Positions 24,403 through 36,990 of a stretch of 64,000 bases of DNA are shown here, piece by piece. This stretch comes from Termitomyces sp. T153 (taxonomy: Eukaryota; Basidiomycota; Agaricomycetes; Agaricales; Lyophyllaceae), in contig JACKQL020000108.1 in assembly GCA_018296165.2 (NCBI GenBank), positions 97,588 to 161,587 on the forward strand, read 5' to 3'. Numbering within the stretch: the stretch's first letter is position 1; each line of letters begins with the position of its first letter. Made by a program: the position numbers and the translations under genes. The notes beneath the pieces are model-generated. The model was not told the origin of the DNA. It searched no databases and saw nothing but the letters and a program-made list of their open reading frames with translations.

Positions 24403-24945
24403 AGGATAGTAGGATCCTGGTAGACTTTTAAAGTTGACTAGGAGAAGTAGGGAGCAGGGCAGGGCAGGAAGCAGACTAGAAAGTAGGGCAGGGTAGGGAG
24501 CTAACTAGGAGGCAGGGCAGATAGGGCTTGAAAGATGACTAGAAGTGTAGGAAATAAAGTAGGGAGCTAGAAAGTAGAGTAGGGAGCGAAGAGTAGTAAG
24601 TAGAGTAGGGAGCAGGGCAGGTAGGGCTTAAAAGATGACTAGGAAGGTTAGAAGTAGAGTAGGGAGATAAGAAGTAGAGTAAGGAGCTAGGAATTAGAGT
24701 AGGGAGCTAGGAAATAGAGTAGGGAGCTAGAGAGTAGAGTAAGTAGCAGGGCAGAGTAGGGAGCAGAGTAAGAAACAGGGAAAGTAGAGCTTAAAAAAAA
24801 GATGATTAGGAAGGTAGGGAGTAGAGTAGTAGAGTAGGGAGCTAAGGAGTAGAGTAGGGAACAGGACAGATAGAATTTGAAAGTTGACTGGGAGAGTAGG
24901 GAGTAGAGCAGAGTAGAGCAGGAAGTAGAGTAGGGTCAGCCAGTT
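24403..24945 (+). repeat. Purine-rich minisatellite
   Basis: Irregular tandem copies of words such as GTAGGGAGCAGGGCAGG and AGTAGAGTAGGGAGCTAGGA, unit about 20-35 bp, with strong purine bias on the plus strand. It begins directly after the copia relic. Confidence 0.8.
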
Positions 24946-25800
24946 AACCTATTCTTCCAAGAACAATTGCTGGTAGCTATTCATCCAGTTATCATGTTTT
25001 TCCTGGAAGAACAACTGCTAGCAGCCATTCATCCAGCCAATCTGTCCTTCTAGGAAGAACAATTGCTGGCAGCCATTCATCTAGTCAACCTGTCCTTCTA
25101 GGAAGAACAATTGCTAGCAGCCATTCATCCAGTCAACCTGTTCTTCCAGGTAGAACAATTTTGCTGAGAGGGATCCAGCCAGTCAACTTGTTCTTCCTAG
25201 AAGAACAATTGCTAGCAGCCATTCATCCAGTCAACTTGTTCTTCCCAGAAGAACAACTGCTAGCAAGCATCCAGGCAGTCAACCTGTTCTTCCAGGAAGA
25301 AAAATTTTTGCTAGCAACCATCCAGCCAGTCAATCAGTCAACCTGTTCTTCCTGGAAAAACAACAGCTGGCAAGCATCCAGCCAGTCAACCTATTTTTTC
25401 AGGAAGAACAATTTTTCTAGCAACTATTCAGCCAGTCAACCTGTTCTTCCAGGAAGAACAACTGCTGGCAAACACCTAGCCAGTCAGCCTATCCTTCCAG
25501 GAGGAACAATTTTACTGAGAGGGATCCAGCCAGTCAACCTTCCTAAAAGAACAATTGCTGGCAGCTCTTGAGCCAGCCAATCTGTTCTTCCTGGAAGAAC
25601 AATTTTGCTGGCAACCATCCACCCAATCAACCTGTTCTTCCTAGAAGAACAACTGCTGGCAGACATCTAGCCAGTCAGGCTATCCTTCTAGGAAGAACAA
25701 TTTTGCTGAGAGGGATCCAGCTAGTCAACTTTTTCTTCCTAGAAGAACAGCTTCTGGCAGTCATCTAGGCAGTCAACCTGTTCTTCCAGGAAGAGCAACT
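24946..25800 (+). repeat. Tandem minisatellite with a palindrome in each unit
   Basis: About 15 diverged units of 50-60 bp. Each has a core close to GTTCTTCCAGGAAGAAC, an odd-length perfect palindrome, followed by AATTGCTAGCAGCCATTCAT or AATTTTGCTGAGAGGGATCC and CCAGTCAACCT. Two unit types alternate irregularly. The unit length makes long open frames (for example 25161-25571) that are almost surely not genes. Confidence 0.85.
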
Positions 25801-26817
25801 GAGATACAAGCAAGTGTTTTGCTATGCCACTCAATGTGTTCTTACAGAAAGAACAACTGCTGCTCCTCCACTCATGAAAGTTTAAAATTGTCAAAGTACT
25901 GTCCTTCATAGTTACATATGTGGTGGCATGCTGATCCAGGTTGTCATGATCATTGGAGAGATCCAGTGTTGAGGCAAGCAGTAGCTTTGATGGCTTTGAC
26001 TTCATGATCTCAAAATTGGATTTTTACATGGTAGAAAATCATTGTAATTGCAAGTGCTACAATACTAACTATGATAACTAGGCTGATGATGCCAAAAATG
26101 CAAAGAACCTAGAAAAGTTACATATTATTTGGCTGTAACTGAAGATAATACAAAAAATTGAAGGAGAGCAGTCTTAAAACCATTGATTGTGCATGGGAGT
26201 GGATGACAATAGAAATTGAATGTGTGCATTGGACACACATTGAGCAGTAGATCCATGAGAGGGTGCCTGAGAGGGTGCCCAAGTAACACTAGTGCCTTAG
26301 GTGGTGATAGAAGTCACAGGGCTTCAAGATGTGGTCTTAAACAACAAGTAGTCAAGGTTGTTGAGGTGGTAGTGAGTATTGGGCTGCCAGTAGTGAGACT
26401 CAATATTGTGTTGATAATCAAGGTTGATGTAGCAGTTATTAATCAATTCTGTTGGCATTGTTGATGACAAAGAAGTAATAATAACATGAGCTGGTTGTGT
26501 CTATGGTCAAGATCAAGGTTGAGGTCACAAGCATTGCCAAAGTTGACAGTGAGCTTGAGAAAGAAGTAGACCCAGATCATTCTTTAGCTCAGTCAAAAAC
26601 ATATTGAATATGCAATATAGATCCTAGTAAGCTAGAAAATATTAGGACAAGTTGGATGCAAAATGCCATGACTCACAAATAGTTGCAGACATTTTTTGGT
26701 GAGGATTTGGAGGTTTGTGTTGAGAAGATCATCCTGGGGTAGTGCCCAAACTAATTAGTTAGATGTGATGTTGATGACATTTGGCTTATCTTATCAGATT
26801 TATTTGCTGATATTGCT
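25801..26817. other. CpG-poor DNA without recognised gene
   Basis: Motif-free frames only. No similarity noticed to other parts of the window except the last ~20 bases, where the inverted segment begins. Confidence 0.3.
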
Positions 26818-27052
26818 CTTGTTCATTTCTTATCATCATCCCCCCCTGCATGCCTTGTTGCACTGCATTCTGCACCCAACAATGGCCTTTCTTATTGAGG
26901 AAGGGATACCTTCTTATCCTTTCTACTCTATGTTTGCTCTCCACAACACTAGGACATAATTAGCATGTGCCAGAGAAACTTAGTGTGGTTGGACATGTTG
27001 AGTGGCATTGGAAGACCCAAGCAGCAAGAAATTCAGAGGAATGTGAGCTAAA
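26818..27052 (-). repeat. Inverted repeat, second right segment
   Basis: Reverse-complement partner of 22150-22385; see that entry. Related words recur in direct orientation at about 34730-34940 and 35480-35570 (TGTTGAGAGGCACCAGGAG, GGTGTCAGGAGACCTGAG). Confidence 0.65.
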
Positions 27053-29902
27053 ATGTATTCAAGTATAATAACATTTAAAGGTCTCCTACAACTCTTGGCA
27101 CCATCCTACTCTCTCTATGACTATGCTACTATAACATTATGGCCCTGACCTTCCACTTCTATGCTCTTGTGACAACTCACCATGCTACAAAAACTCAACC
27201 ACTTATTGCTTCTTGACATGAAGCATGTTTTCAACCCACTACATCAACACCTAAACTTATGAATGTTGAGTCTGTCAGCTTAAGAAGTCTGTTACTACAT
27301 ACTTCTGCTGAGGTTTGTAGGCATAGCCTACTGCCTCAGATTATTACTAACAACCTTTTGCCTACTTCTAGATGTATCTCTCTTAATCATGCCTGTCACC
27401 ACATTTCCAATATCTCCACACTATCTTTGACTTAGCTGATTTGCATCATCACCTGCAAAAAATAAAATTTTGGTACATACAGTGTACCAGCTCAACTCAC
27501 AGCTTCTTACAGTCACTTGTTACTGCTTTTTCTGTATCTCATCCTGAATAAAAATTTTTTGATCTGCCCTGCTGCTGCACTCTCAACATCTCCCAACCAT
27601 CTGCAAGGCCAATGATTATTCCACCAACCCATCCTCAACCCTCCCCTCATTCTACTCCAATGTGGGGAGTGTTAATGTCATCATTGCAGCATCAGCACAA
27701 CTTATCATTGTATCCCTTACTCTCTCTTCCTTGCTATTGATTCAACTCACATCACACATCAAGCAATGCCAAACCATCCCCAACATTCTCATTTGATATA
27801 GAGAGACCTTTCAGCATGCCATGTCAGTACCTAAGCCCATGAGCATTGAGTTTGTGGGCTTTGGTGTCCATCATTGTTTACTTCTACCAAGGTAGGTATA
27901 ACTAGTCTACTACCTCAAATCATTACAGATTTAGCTTTTGATACTTTTAGTCTTCTTAAACTTGCAATTTTCAGCTGCTACATTGCTGCTGTTACCTCAC
28001 AACTTTGATTTTGTATTGTGCCATCACCAAAAAGTAACTACAGTATGTACACAATCTGAACTCACTTGTTATATTGCTAATAGATTTGTTCAGTTCCATG
28101 CCAATGTCTCCTAGGTGCCCCAACTCTAACAAAAGTTTTTTGGCTGCATTGTCACTGCCAATGCACTACTGCCCTCCCATTTCCTAAGAATTGTGTATGA
28201 CCAATGCCAGCCTCTTTAATGCAATAACAACCCATCCCCTCATTTTCTTTAATGTAAGGAGGGTTTTTTCCACATCATTGTCATGCACAGCCACCAGCAC
28301 CCCAAGCATCCCTACCTCCACTCTCATTTCAATTTGAGCTTAGAAACTCCCATGCTTGTTTGATCCTCATGTAAATGACCAAGTTATCACTCCCAGAACT
28401 TTAATTTTCCATTTACTTTACCACTACAAATTTATTTTGGTACATATGTACCACTTACTTGCCACACTAGTAAAACCTCTCAATAGTACATGTTTACTGT
28501 TTATGTGTTTACTCTTGAGTTTTTTGGCACTGCTGCCACTGTTGTCATCACTACTTGCCATTCTTGCATCTATACAGAATACAAATGCCATTGCAATTGT
28601 TATGCCAGCCCCTTATTGATTAAGCACTAGCATTGCAAGCCCTATTGGCAAAAGCCCAAGTCCTACTTTTGGCAACTTTACATCTAAAAGGAACAACCAT
28701 CTGCTGAGTATTCCTCACATGCAGCCTCCAGCCTCACTGCTGATCATCAAGAAGACATCTCCTTCTGTCAACTCCTCCACAACTAAACAACATGCCTCTC
28801 ACACTACACCACCTACATTCTAAGCACATCAAACAAGCATTTCTCATTGAAATCATATGCTACTAATTCCTACAGTTACCTTTTTGTCTCTCACAACAGC
28901 CCTGTCTGTGTTTGTGCTGCCACCATATATAAGTAGCATAATGTATTCTCTGACTGCTAGTGCCCTCACCAGCCTGCATAGCTTCCCCATTGTCCATGTC
29001 TACTGGTTTTCATTTGAATTATCCAAATGCTTGTGTGGTCCTACTGCTTTCTTGTTGCCTAATAACTCCATTACCCTCAACAATGTAAGTGGTATGTAGG
29101 AACACAACAGGTTTAACCACAGGCTTGAGGAGAGACTTAACATCATCTATCATATGTGTGTAATTGAGTTTCTATGCCTTTTATAATTTCTGCCTCAGCT
29201 TATATGATAGAATTTTGGTACACTCTTCAAGTCCTGAATGGTTCTCCCCTTCTTGTCACTCATTTCTTCATCCTGGCATTCTGATTCTTGTTATTATCAC
29301 ACAGCTACCCATTCTCTATACTAATATTTCCAGATAATAGACCCTGTTGTTCCTTGACCCAAGTCAGTTCTCTAGTGAAAGCATGTGCACACATGGTTTG
29401 GACTGAGTTCAGACAATAAAAATTCAGGCAATTGAAGTTCAGAGTTGGGCTTTTTTATCTTATCAAATATGTTTGTTGACTATGAACTTCTTTAGTTGTC
29501 TCCCCCACCTCCCATTGGATGTGTTCAGTACTCAACAAGCTTCTCTGTTGTTGAGGAAATGCCTTATAACTATTTGTAACCATTGCTTATTTCTCATGCC
29601 ACCAGGATTTGATCTACTCATTGTTGTATGCAGATGTATTTGAACACAATAATAAGCCAGCTAACAGATGTTTGTTTGCAGGATTGGTATTGCTTTGCAG
29701 TATCAAACAATAACATACAACTTTGAGAACTTTAGCTTGAACACAATAATGCTTGGTGCTAGCATCAACTCTGGAGACATGGCAACATTCAACAGAAATC
29801 TCTCAACATTCAAAGCTCAGGGCAATAAGTTCTTCACATATTATGGCTGTGGAGACCAGATTTGCTTGCTTGTCCACCATACATTCAATCCCACTAACAC
29901 TT
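27053..29902. repeat. Degenerate repeat tract, left part
   Basis: Recurring diverged words: GGTACATACAGTGTACCAG (27472) with relatives at 28050 and 28438, and TCCAATGTGGGGAGTG (27655) with TTTAATGTAAGGAGGG (28248). The spacing between related words is about 600 bp here. No coding motif. It continues beyond the right inverted-repeat arm. Confidence 0.5.
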
Positions 29903-30960
29903 TCCCAGTTAATCCAATCTAGCAGCTACAAACTCACATATGATCTTATATCCTATACTCTTGCCTTCTCCACATTCTCCATGGACACATTCTACCACCT
30001 CTTGTTCCAGGCATGAACTACTGCATTAGTAGTCCTGCATTCATTCTCTTTGGCCAGATGGGCACTATATCAAATGTGCTCAACAACTCTGACAGCAACA
30101 TGTTGCTGGCAATAGTGAAGTGGGTCAAAGGAGATGTGGGGCCAGATGTGGTTTGCGAAATTGGGTTTGGAAGTGCAGGAGAAGTGATTATGAGGAGCCA
30201 TTGTAGGTATCCAATGAGGAGCATGTGCAATGAGGGCAAAAGTGAATCTAGGTGCATGTTTTAGGTGGCTATTGTTGATGTAAAATGCTTGTACTTATTT
30301 CAGCATGATTGTTGCTAATTATTAAAATGGTTCAATAGTTTAGTGTGCAATTCAGCCAAAAGTCTCCATCATGACAGCAAACTTGCAAGCTCAAACAAAC
30401 CACTCACTACACACACATTTTTTCCTTTTAATTGTTTCTATTCTATTTCATGACAACAAGCCAGAGGTCACCACTAGGAAGGATAGAGTTGTTGCTGCAC
30501 AATTCATGAAAGATCCTGTACATGACATGAATATGACTCTTTTTTAATTGAGACTACAGGGAATTTTTTTTATTCATGAGTACTTTTACAGTTCATTGTT
30601 GCTTTGCCTTTGTATTTTCATCAATACATAATGTATGCTAGAAGCTTGCTCCATGGCTACTCATTCAGAAGATAAACAGTCTAAACTTGGGATCATAGAT
30701 CATGATATCAAATGTATTGAAGTAGTAGGTTTTTGTTATGATCTTAGTCATGGATTATGAAGCCATGTATGGGATGGACTGTTCATCCCAAAAGCACTGT
30801 GCATTTTCCTTTTCACACTTCATAGTGGCATGTTAATTGTTGAGGATTATAGAAGCACAAAGACCATCTGATGTGATGCTTGACATTTTAGTTCAGGAAA
30901 ACAAGGTTTCTATAAAGACTGAAGACAATGCCTTTATTTAAAGCTCTTATCTTCTGCAAT
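29903..30960 (-). repeat. Kilobase inverted repeat, right arm
   Basis: Reverse-complement partner of 20488-21513, separated from it by 8.4 kb. Outside 30960 the flanks no longer match. Confidence 0.75.
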
Positions 30961-33900
30961 CCAAGCCAGTTTTGGAAAGCCACTATCTTATTAAAAAGAG
31001 ACCAGGTGGTTGATTATTCCATAGCCTGCATGATAAACCCTTCCTCTTTGCATTGTGGCCAGCAGGATGAATGGGCTTGACATTGGCAAGTGAGCAATCT
31101 GGGTATTTTACAATGCCACACTGATCTGATCCTTTTGATTTAGACTCACTATATCCTGTGATTTGTATATTGTAGGTGATAAGGCAGATATAGTGCTCAT
31201 GTGATTTGTCCATGACACTATTATATCCTTATAAACATGCTCTAATCTTCTCTAAACCAGAATTGTCATCTCTGTCCACATCTTTGATGATCAGATCTCA
31301 AGATCATAAACCTCATCTATAAAATCTGCACTATCAGATATACAGGAAAAAAGTGGGTATGTAGCTGCTCTCTTCTACAGCTGTTTGTGATCTCTGACTT
31401 GGTGTTAGATATGATCATCAATGCCCTTCTGGAAGCTAAACCACATGTAAATATTGCTAATTGTATTGATTATCTGCCAAAGCATCTCTACTTATGGATG
31501 ACATAATGGGCCCTATCAAAGAGTTTACATCCCATGAGTCAAGCCCAAACAAGGCCACAAAGGCTTCTTTTAACTCAAATAAATTCATCAATTTTCACAG
31601 GAGCTAGCTAAATCTTGTGCCATCTTCCACCATATCCAGATGCATGATTTATGCAACATAGTTAATTACATACATTTTCCAGAATAATATCACTTCTGAG
31701 GAGAATGCTGAAGCTGCAAAGGAGCATCTATCAAGAAGCTTGTGCCAATGTGTCCACACCTATGTTCCTCCTTGGCAGTGCAGGACCCAACTGTGACTGA
31801 CTCATCCTTGCACAACTCATGATCACAAGTCTATAAAACATTGAGTCTGACTTTACCTTACTCCCCCCAATCCCATAAACATTCTACTAGCATTTTAAAA
31901 TGTTATCCTCCTTCAATGCTGAAGGAGCCTTTCTAACACTGTTTTCTGATGTGTGTTAGTTGCTCTATGCACCACATCATTATCTGAGTCCATTCATAGG
32001 CTTGTGTATCACCACTTTCTACATCTGCTATGGTACTAAGGTACATAAGGCTATTTCACTGCCTTGAATCATTACTCACAACTTTAATCATCCCTCCAGC
32101 ACTATCTTCCTTGTACTTGCCAGCCACTAGCCTGCCAATGTCAACACAAGTTCTGGCCCAAGGCTCTCAACTACTTTTGTGCCAAGCCCTCTCCACAAGT
32201 CAGTGCATCCTGCCATGTTATCATAGGGAGCTCACAAATTATGAACACTACCACTACCCAGCTTGCCCAGCTTGCTAACACTTGCCAACTCCTTGCATGA
32301 TTAACATTGATGAAGCAAGTGCTCTCCATTGCCAGTGTCATGTCATCAAAATTAGATGCAGTAAGTTATGTTCACTTATGCTTAACACTTCTAAATCAGT
32401 CCTACAGCTTTATCACAAGTGCAAGCCATCAGCAGTTCACAGTGGTAGTTTCAACATTTGCCAATGCATAGATTGTATGTAGTTATCTCAAATATATGCT
32501 TGTACTTCCATCCACCCTTTCTGGGAATTTGGACTTATGTGTTCATGCAGTGCACCATCATCTGACTAGTAAAGTATGTCTGTTATTATTTGTATTCTAT
32601 CATCTGTGCTAATATTTTTGTATATGCAGCTGTTAACTGCATCAAACTCTTTTCATGAGCCCAGAAATGTCCCTTCTCCCTCCCTTCACTTCCTTGACCT
32701 CAGTTCAATTTGAACTTCTACATGTTCCATGCCATCACCTGAGCCTGCAAACATTAAGTGCAAGGGCTTAAGTGGCCACTATTTACTTTTCACTTCTTTC
32801 AAGGTTGGTAAGATTTTCCTACTGCCTCTTGATTCCTACTAATAGTTCCACTTATGCCTCTAGCAGTGTTTTTCTTGCACCTATCAGCTGCCATGTTATC
32901 AACATCATCCCACAGACTTTGACTCCCCCACCTGCCAACAATCATTTTTGGTACATACAGAGTACCAACTAACTTGCTGTGCTATTTGCAGCTTCATGTA
33001 GCCTCTTGCCACTATTTTCCTGCCAATGATGACTCTGTATGTCAAGCACCAACTCTCTCCTCATTGTTCTCTGATGCAAGGAGGGTTTCTAACTCAGCAC
33101 ATCATCTCTGCAGTTTGTGGGCTTGGTTTCATGAAATCTCCTTACTCATGATATGTGATCCATGCATATGCCACTCCTTTAAATTCACTATCAACTTTTA
33201 TAGGACCTTGTTTTCTACATGTCATGTTTTACCATGCCACTTGGACATGATGAACATGCACAAGATGGACATGAGCATTTCAGGTTGTGTTGAAGAGCAT
33301 TAGAAGACTCAAGCTACAGGAAACTTGCAAGGCAGATCAGATAAAATGTACAGCCCTATTCTCAGTAATGTCCTACTTGTTTTTCACAGTTGTTCCCATC
33401 CTTTTTTCAAGCCCATTATTACAACCAAGCATTGTTGCCCCTATCCTTCTTTTTCCCACTCTTGCAATGCTCCTCCACCAATGCAAAATGCTTCCCAATG
33501 TTGCTGTTTGATGTGGGGAGATCTTTCAGCCTGCAACATCATCACTCAAGCCTATAAACATTGCATTCATGGGCTTGAATGTTTATTGCTCTGTTCACTT
33601 TTGTTGTTGAAATATGTAGAATTAGCATATTGCTTCCAATCACTACTCACAACTCTTGTAATTCTTCAAGCCTCATTTTCCTTGCATTCAGAAGTTGCCA
33701 TGCTGCTACTGTCACCAAGTTCATATGATTTCTTCAGCTACAAAAAAAGTAGATACAGTACATACAGTATCTGAACTTGCTACCTTCTTAGACACATACT
33801 CTAGCTTTGAGTCAATATCCCTTACATGCCCCATTCCCAACAAAAGTTTACTCACTTGCCATGTTAGTAACACCCTCTATATAGTACATAGTTCTAATTT

Positions 33901-36369
33901 TGTGAGTTAATTTTCTGGATCTGCCACTGTCAATTCACTCTAGCTCATCCACCTCCTACTCATCCACCACATCCAACAACAACTTTGAATATGTGCTGCC
34001 AATCCTACACTTATTATTTTCAATGCAGAGAGGGTTTTTGTGCTGCTATGTCATTATAGCAAGCCTACAAACATTATGTTTGTAGGAGATAGCCTCACTA
34101 ATAGTATCTGGCCTGTCTATCTTCACTTTTCACTTCACTGATGATATTCTACAGGTCATCATTACCCTTCTACACCCTAGCCCACCCATCTCCTTGTAGA
34201 CAAAACAACACCATCAACATTTCATCATGCTCTTCCTAGCACAGCTCACCCAGCTTGCCCACACTTGCCAATTTCCTGCATGGTCAAATACTTGGTAAGT
34301 CCTATCTAGACATGCTCTCTCACAAAGATTGCTAAACTATTTCTACAGCTACATTTGATGTGCCACCTGCCTGAGCAACACCTTGCACACACATGAAAGC
34401 TGTCTGTGGGAGGGCTTGGATAATTTGATCAGAGTTCATAGCTCTCCTACACATCATGAACTATTAGTTAGATTAACTCTATGTTATTCCCTGCATCTGC
34501 TCCTCTTGGGGCTTGGACTCATGAGTTTTCACAAGGCTCTATCATTCAAACAGCAAGGTATGTCTATTGTTGAACATATTTTATTACTTTTCTAATTGCA
34601 TCAGAAGCTATAGGCCCTGCCCCACCCTTTTTATGAGCTCACAAGCATCATGACAAGTCCACAAGTCCTTCTCTCCACTTCCACAATCCTGGTTGTTTCT
34701 AAGTTTGTTTGTTTACATATGCTCTTATCTTTTCCCATCATCATTCTCCCTTCCATGCCTCATTTGGGCATGTTCTTGACCAGATGATGGCTTCTGTCAA
34801 AGTGGGCAAAAAGCTTACTTATCTCATTTTTGCACCATTTGCTCCCCATGGCAACAAGACACATCAAATATGTGCAGGAGTGACTTGGTGTGCTTTTGAA
34901 TGTGTTGAGAGGCACCAGGAGATCTGAACTGCTAGGTATGTGGCCAGAATATATTCTATTATATCTACTAATGTTATAGCAATACTTCCACACTCACCAG
35001 CTGCCACATTGCCAATGTCTCTCTGCAAACATTGAGTTCATCTTGCTCACCCATGTATAAAAATTCAGTTTTAGTAAGTACACTGTAATGACTCTTGTGC
35101 TACATTACTGATACATTCCTACAGTTTCTCATCACCTTTCTCAACATGTCTCATGTTTTTTTAATCTGCCATCATCATGGCTGCACAGCCTCTCCCTCCT
35201 TCCAATCACTAACCTTCACATGGCTAACAACAGCAGCATTTACTCAGTGTCAACCCTCTCCTCATTGTTCTCTGATACAGGGAGGATTTCTGACCTTTTA
35301 TGTGATCATTACAAGCCCACAAATATTGATATCATAGTCTGACTTCACCCTATACCCCAAATCATAGTGTGTAATCCATTTGTCTTTTGTGTCATCCAAC
35401 TTCACTAATGCTAGCACAGGCTATCATCCTTACTATCTGCAGATCACTCCCTATTCCTCTAAGACATGACAATCGCATGCAGGAGGACTTGGGAAAATTT
35501 TGGTTAGGATTGTGGGGTGTCAGGAGACCTGAGCAGTAGAAAACCTGTAGATACATGAGCTGAAATGTATGATTTTATGTTTACTAATGTTTGAAGTAGA
35601 TGTTCTTGACAGTCATTGGCTCTCATGCTTTTGCTGAAGTACATCAGGTTAGCCCACTCCCTCTAATCATTACTGACAATTCCCTCTGGCCTCATTTTCC
35701 CTGTGCTCACCATGCTGCCAGCAAATAGCATTTGTGATCATTGCTTGCCTGCAAACTTCACATTCACAAGAATCAGCCTTGTGCCATTGATATAATGAGT
35801 TCTATCTAGACATGCTCACTCACACTACTAGGGCCAGAAAATGTTTCTAATGGAAAAAGCATTAAAGAAACCTGTCATCTGTTTCTTGGCTAGCTTTTTA
35901 CTATAGAAAAAAGCAAATTCCTTTTGTTCAAAGACTTTTTCCATCAGAAATTGCCACATAGGAAATGGCATAACAGGTTTCCTTTTGATTTTTTCCCAAG
36001 GAAACACAATTGAGTGCCAGCAGTCTCACTCAGACTGTTAAAATTCTTCTACAGCTGCATATTTTTGGTTGTGTGTATTTCCTAATCCAGAAGTATCACT
36101 ACTGCTAATTTTTGCTTTGGTTATTGATCTCTTTATTTGGTTCCATCAGGACTGTATATAGTACTCAGTATTCAATTGTCAGACTCTCCAGCCTTTGGGA
36201 CCTCTGATGTATTGAGTTCAATGGCATGCTATCAATTGTGCCTTCTTTGGCCTAGCATGCCTTCTTTGGCTTCTGCTGTCATCTTATCTGGACAACCACA
36301 AAAATATAAGCCAGGGCCAGTCTTGTTGAACTTGTCTGTCTCCCACATTTCTCCAGTGCAGAGTCTCAC
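30961..36369. repeat. Degenerate repeat tract, right part, no gene
   Basis: The same degenerate words as at 27-29 kb recur: GGTACATACAGAGTACCAAC (32949), GTACATACAGTATCTGAAC (33757), and the ...GGAGGGTTT... plus CAAACATTATGTTTGTAGG-type block at 33070, 33500, 34025 and 35265. Spacing is irregular (0.4-1.2 kb). Open frames such as 33325-33774 follow from stop scarcity and show no motif. Confidence 0.45.
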
Positions 36370-36990
36370 CCCTAACAGTAACAATCATGATGGATTTAAA
36401 AAAGTCCCAGCACCTACATCTAAGTTGCCTCCAGTCATTCCTCTTGATCATGACCATCACACTCTTGTCTTGTGCTTTGACAGTACTGGACACCAGTTTG
36501 ATTTGGACGACTCAAACATTGTCAAAGTTGTCTTGCTTTTGAAGAAGAATGACCTGCATAAAGCAGAAGCAGATGGCTTATTACTAGGTGAGGCCTTTTT
36601 TCTTTTTCTTTTCATGAGCAGCAGTCGATGAATGATTGCTAACATGGAACACTAGGCTGGGATAAGTACCTACATATTCCCACAAGTAGCAATGCCCTTA
36701 ATTGCTAAAGTTTTCAAGGCTGGTGCACTGACATCTTGTATTTCAGTCACAGATTTAAGCATTTGACAGATTCTCAATGAGATGTTTGCATGGAATCTCA
36801 ATCACCATGTGATGGGTAGGCAAGGCATTTCCACCAAGTATAATCTGACCAGATGACTGCACAGGCAATCAACAATTCCTCATGCAAAATTGTAAGCATT
36901 GCTTCTAGAGTACATCATTTTAGACTTGTTCATCAGTCCTCAGATCATGAAGAAGATAAAATCTGTATATTTGGTTTGACCATCAGTGGC
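36370..36990 (+). pseudogene. DUF2235 protein relic, N-terminal half
   Basis: Plus-strand sequence reads as the start of a DUF2235 (alpha/beta-hydrolase-like) protein: HTLVLCFDSTGHQFD, DSNIVKVVLLLKKND, a frameshift, QMAYY then TAG (CAG expected) at a donor, an intron 36588-36655, AGISTYIFPQVAMP, later ILNEMFAWNLNHHVMG, and finally EDKICIFG at about 36958, where the nucleophile elbow (FGFSRGAY) should follow. It lies inside the CpG-poor block and ends just where the fragment at 37998 would continue. Confidence 0.7.

Noticed and set aside
25161..25571. 136-codon Leu/Asn/Glu-rich ORF as a gene
   Set aside because: It is an in-phase reading of the minisatellite; no start context, introns or domain.
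24946..25800. CRISPR-like array of repeats and spacers
   Set aside because: Units are contiguous, diverged tandem repeats without unique spacers, in a eukaryotic genome.
20488..30960. LTRs of the copia element
   Set aside because: The arms are inverted, not direct, and lie far outside the element's expected length.
33325..33774. 149-codon ORF in the CpG-poor block
   Set aside because: No motif; long frames are expected from skewed composition, and it overlaps degenerate repeats.
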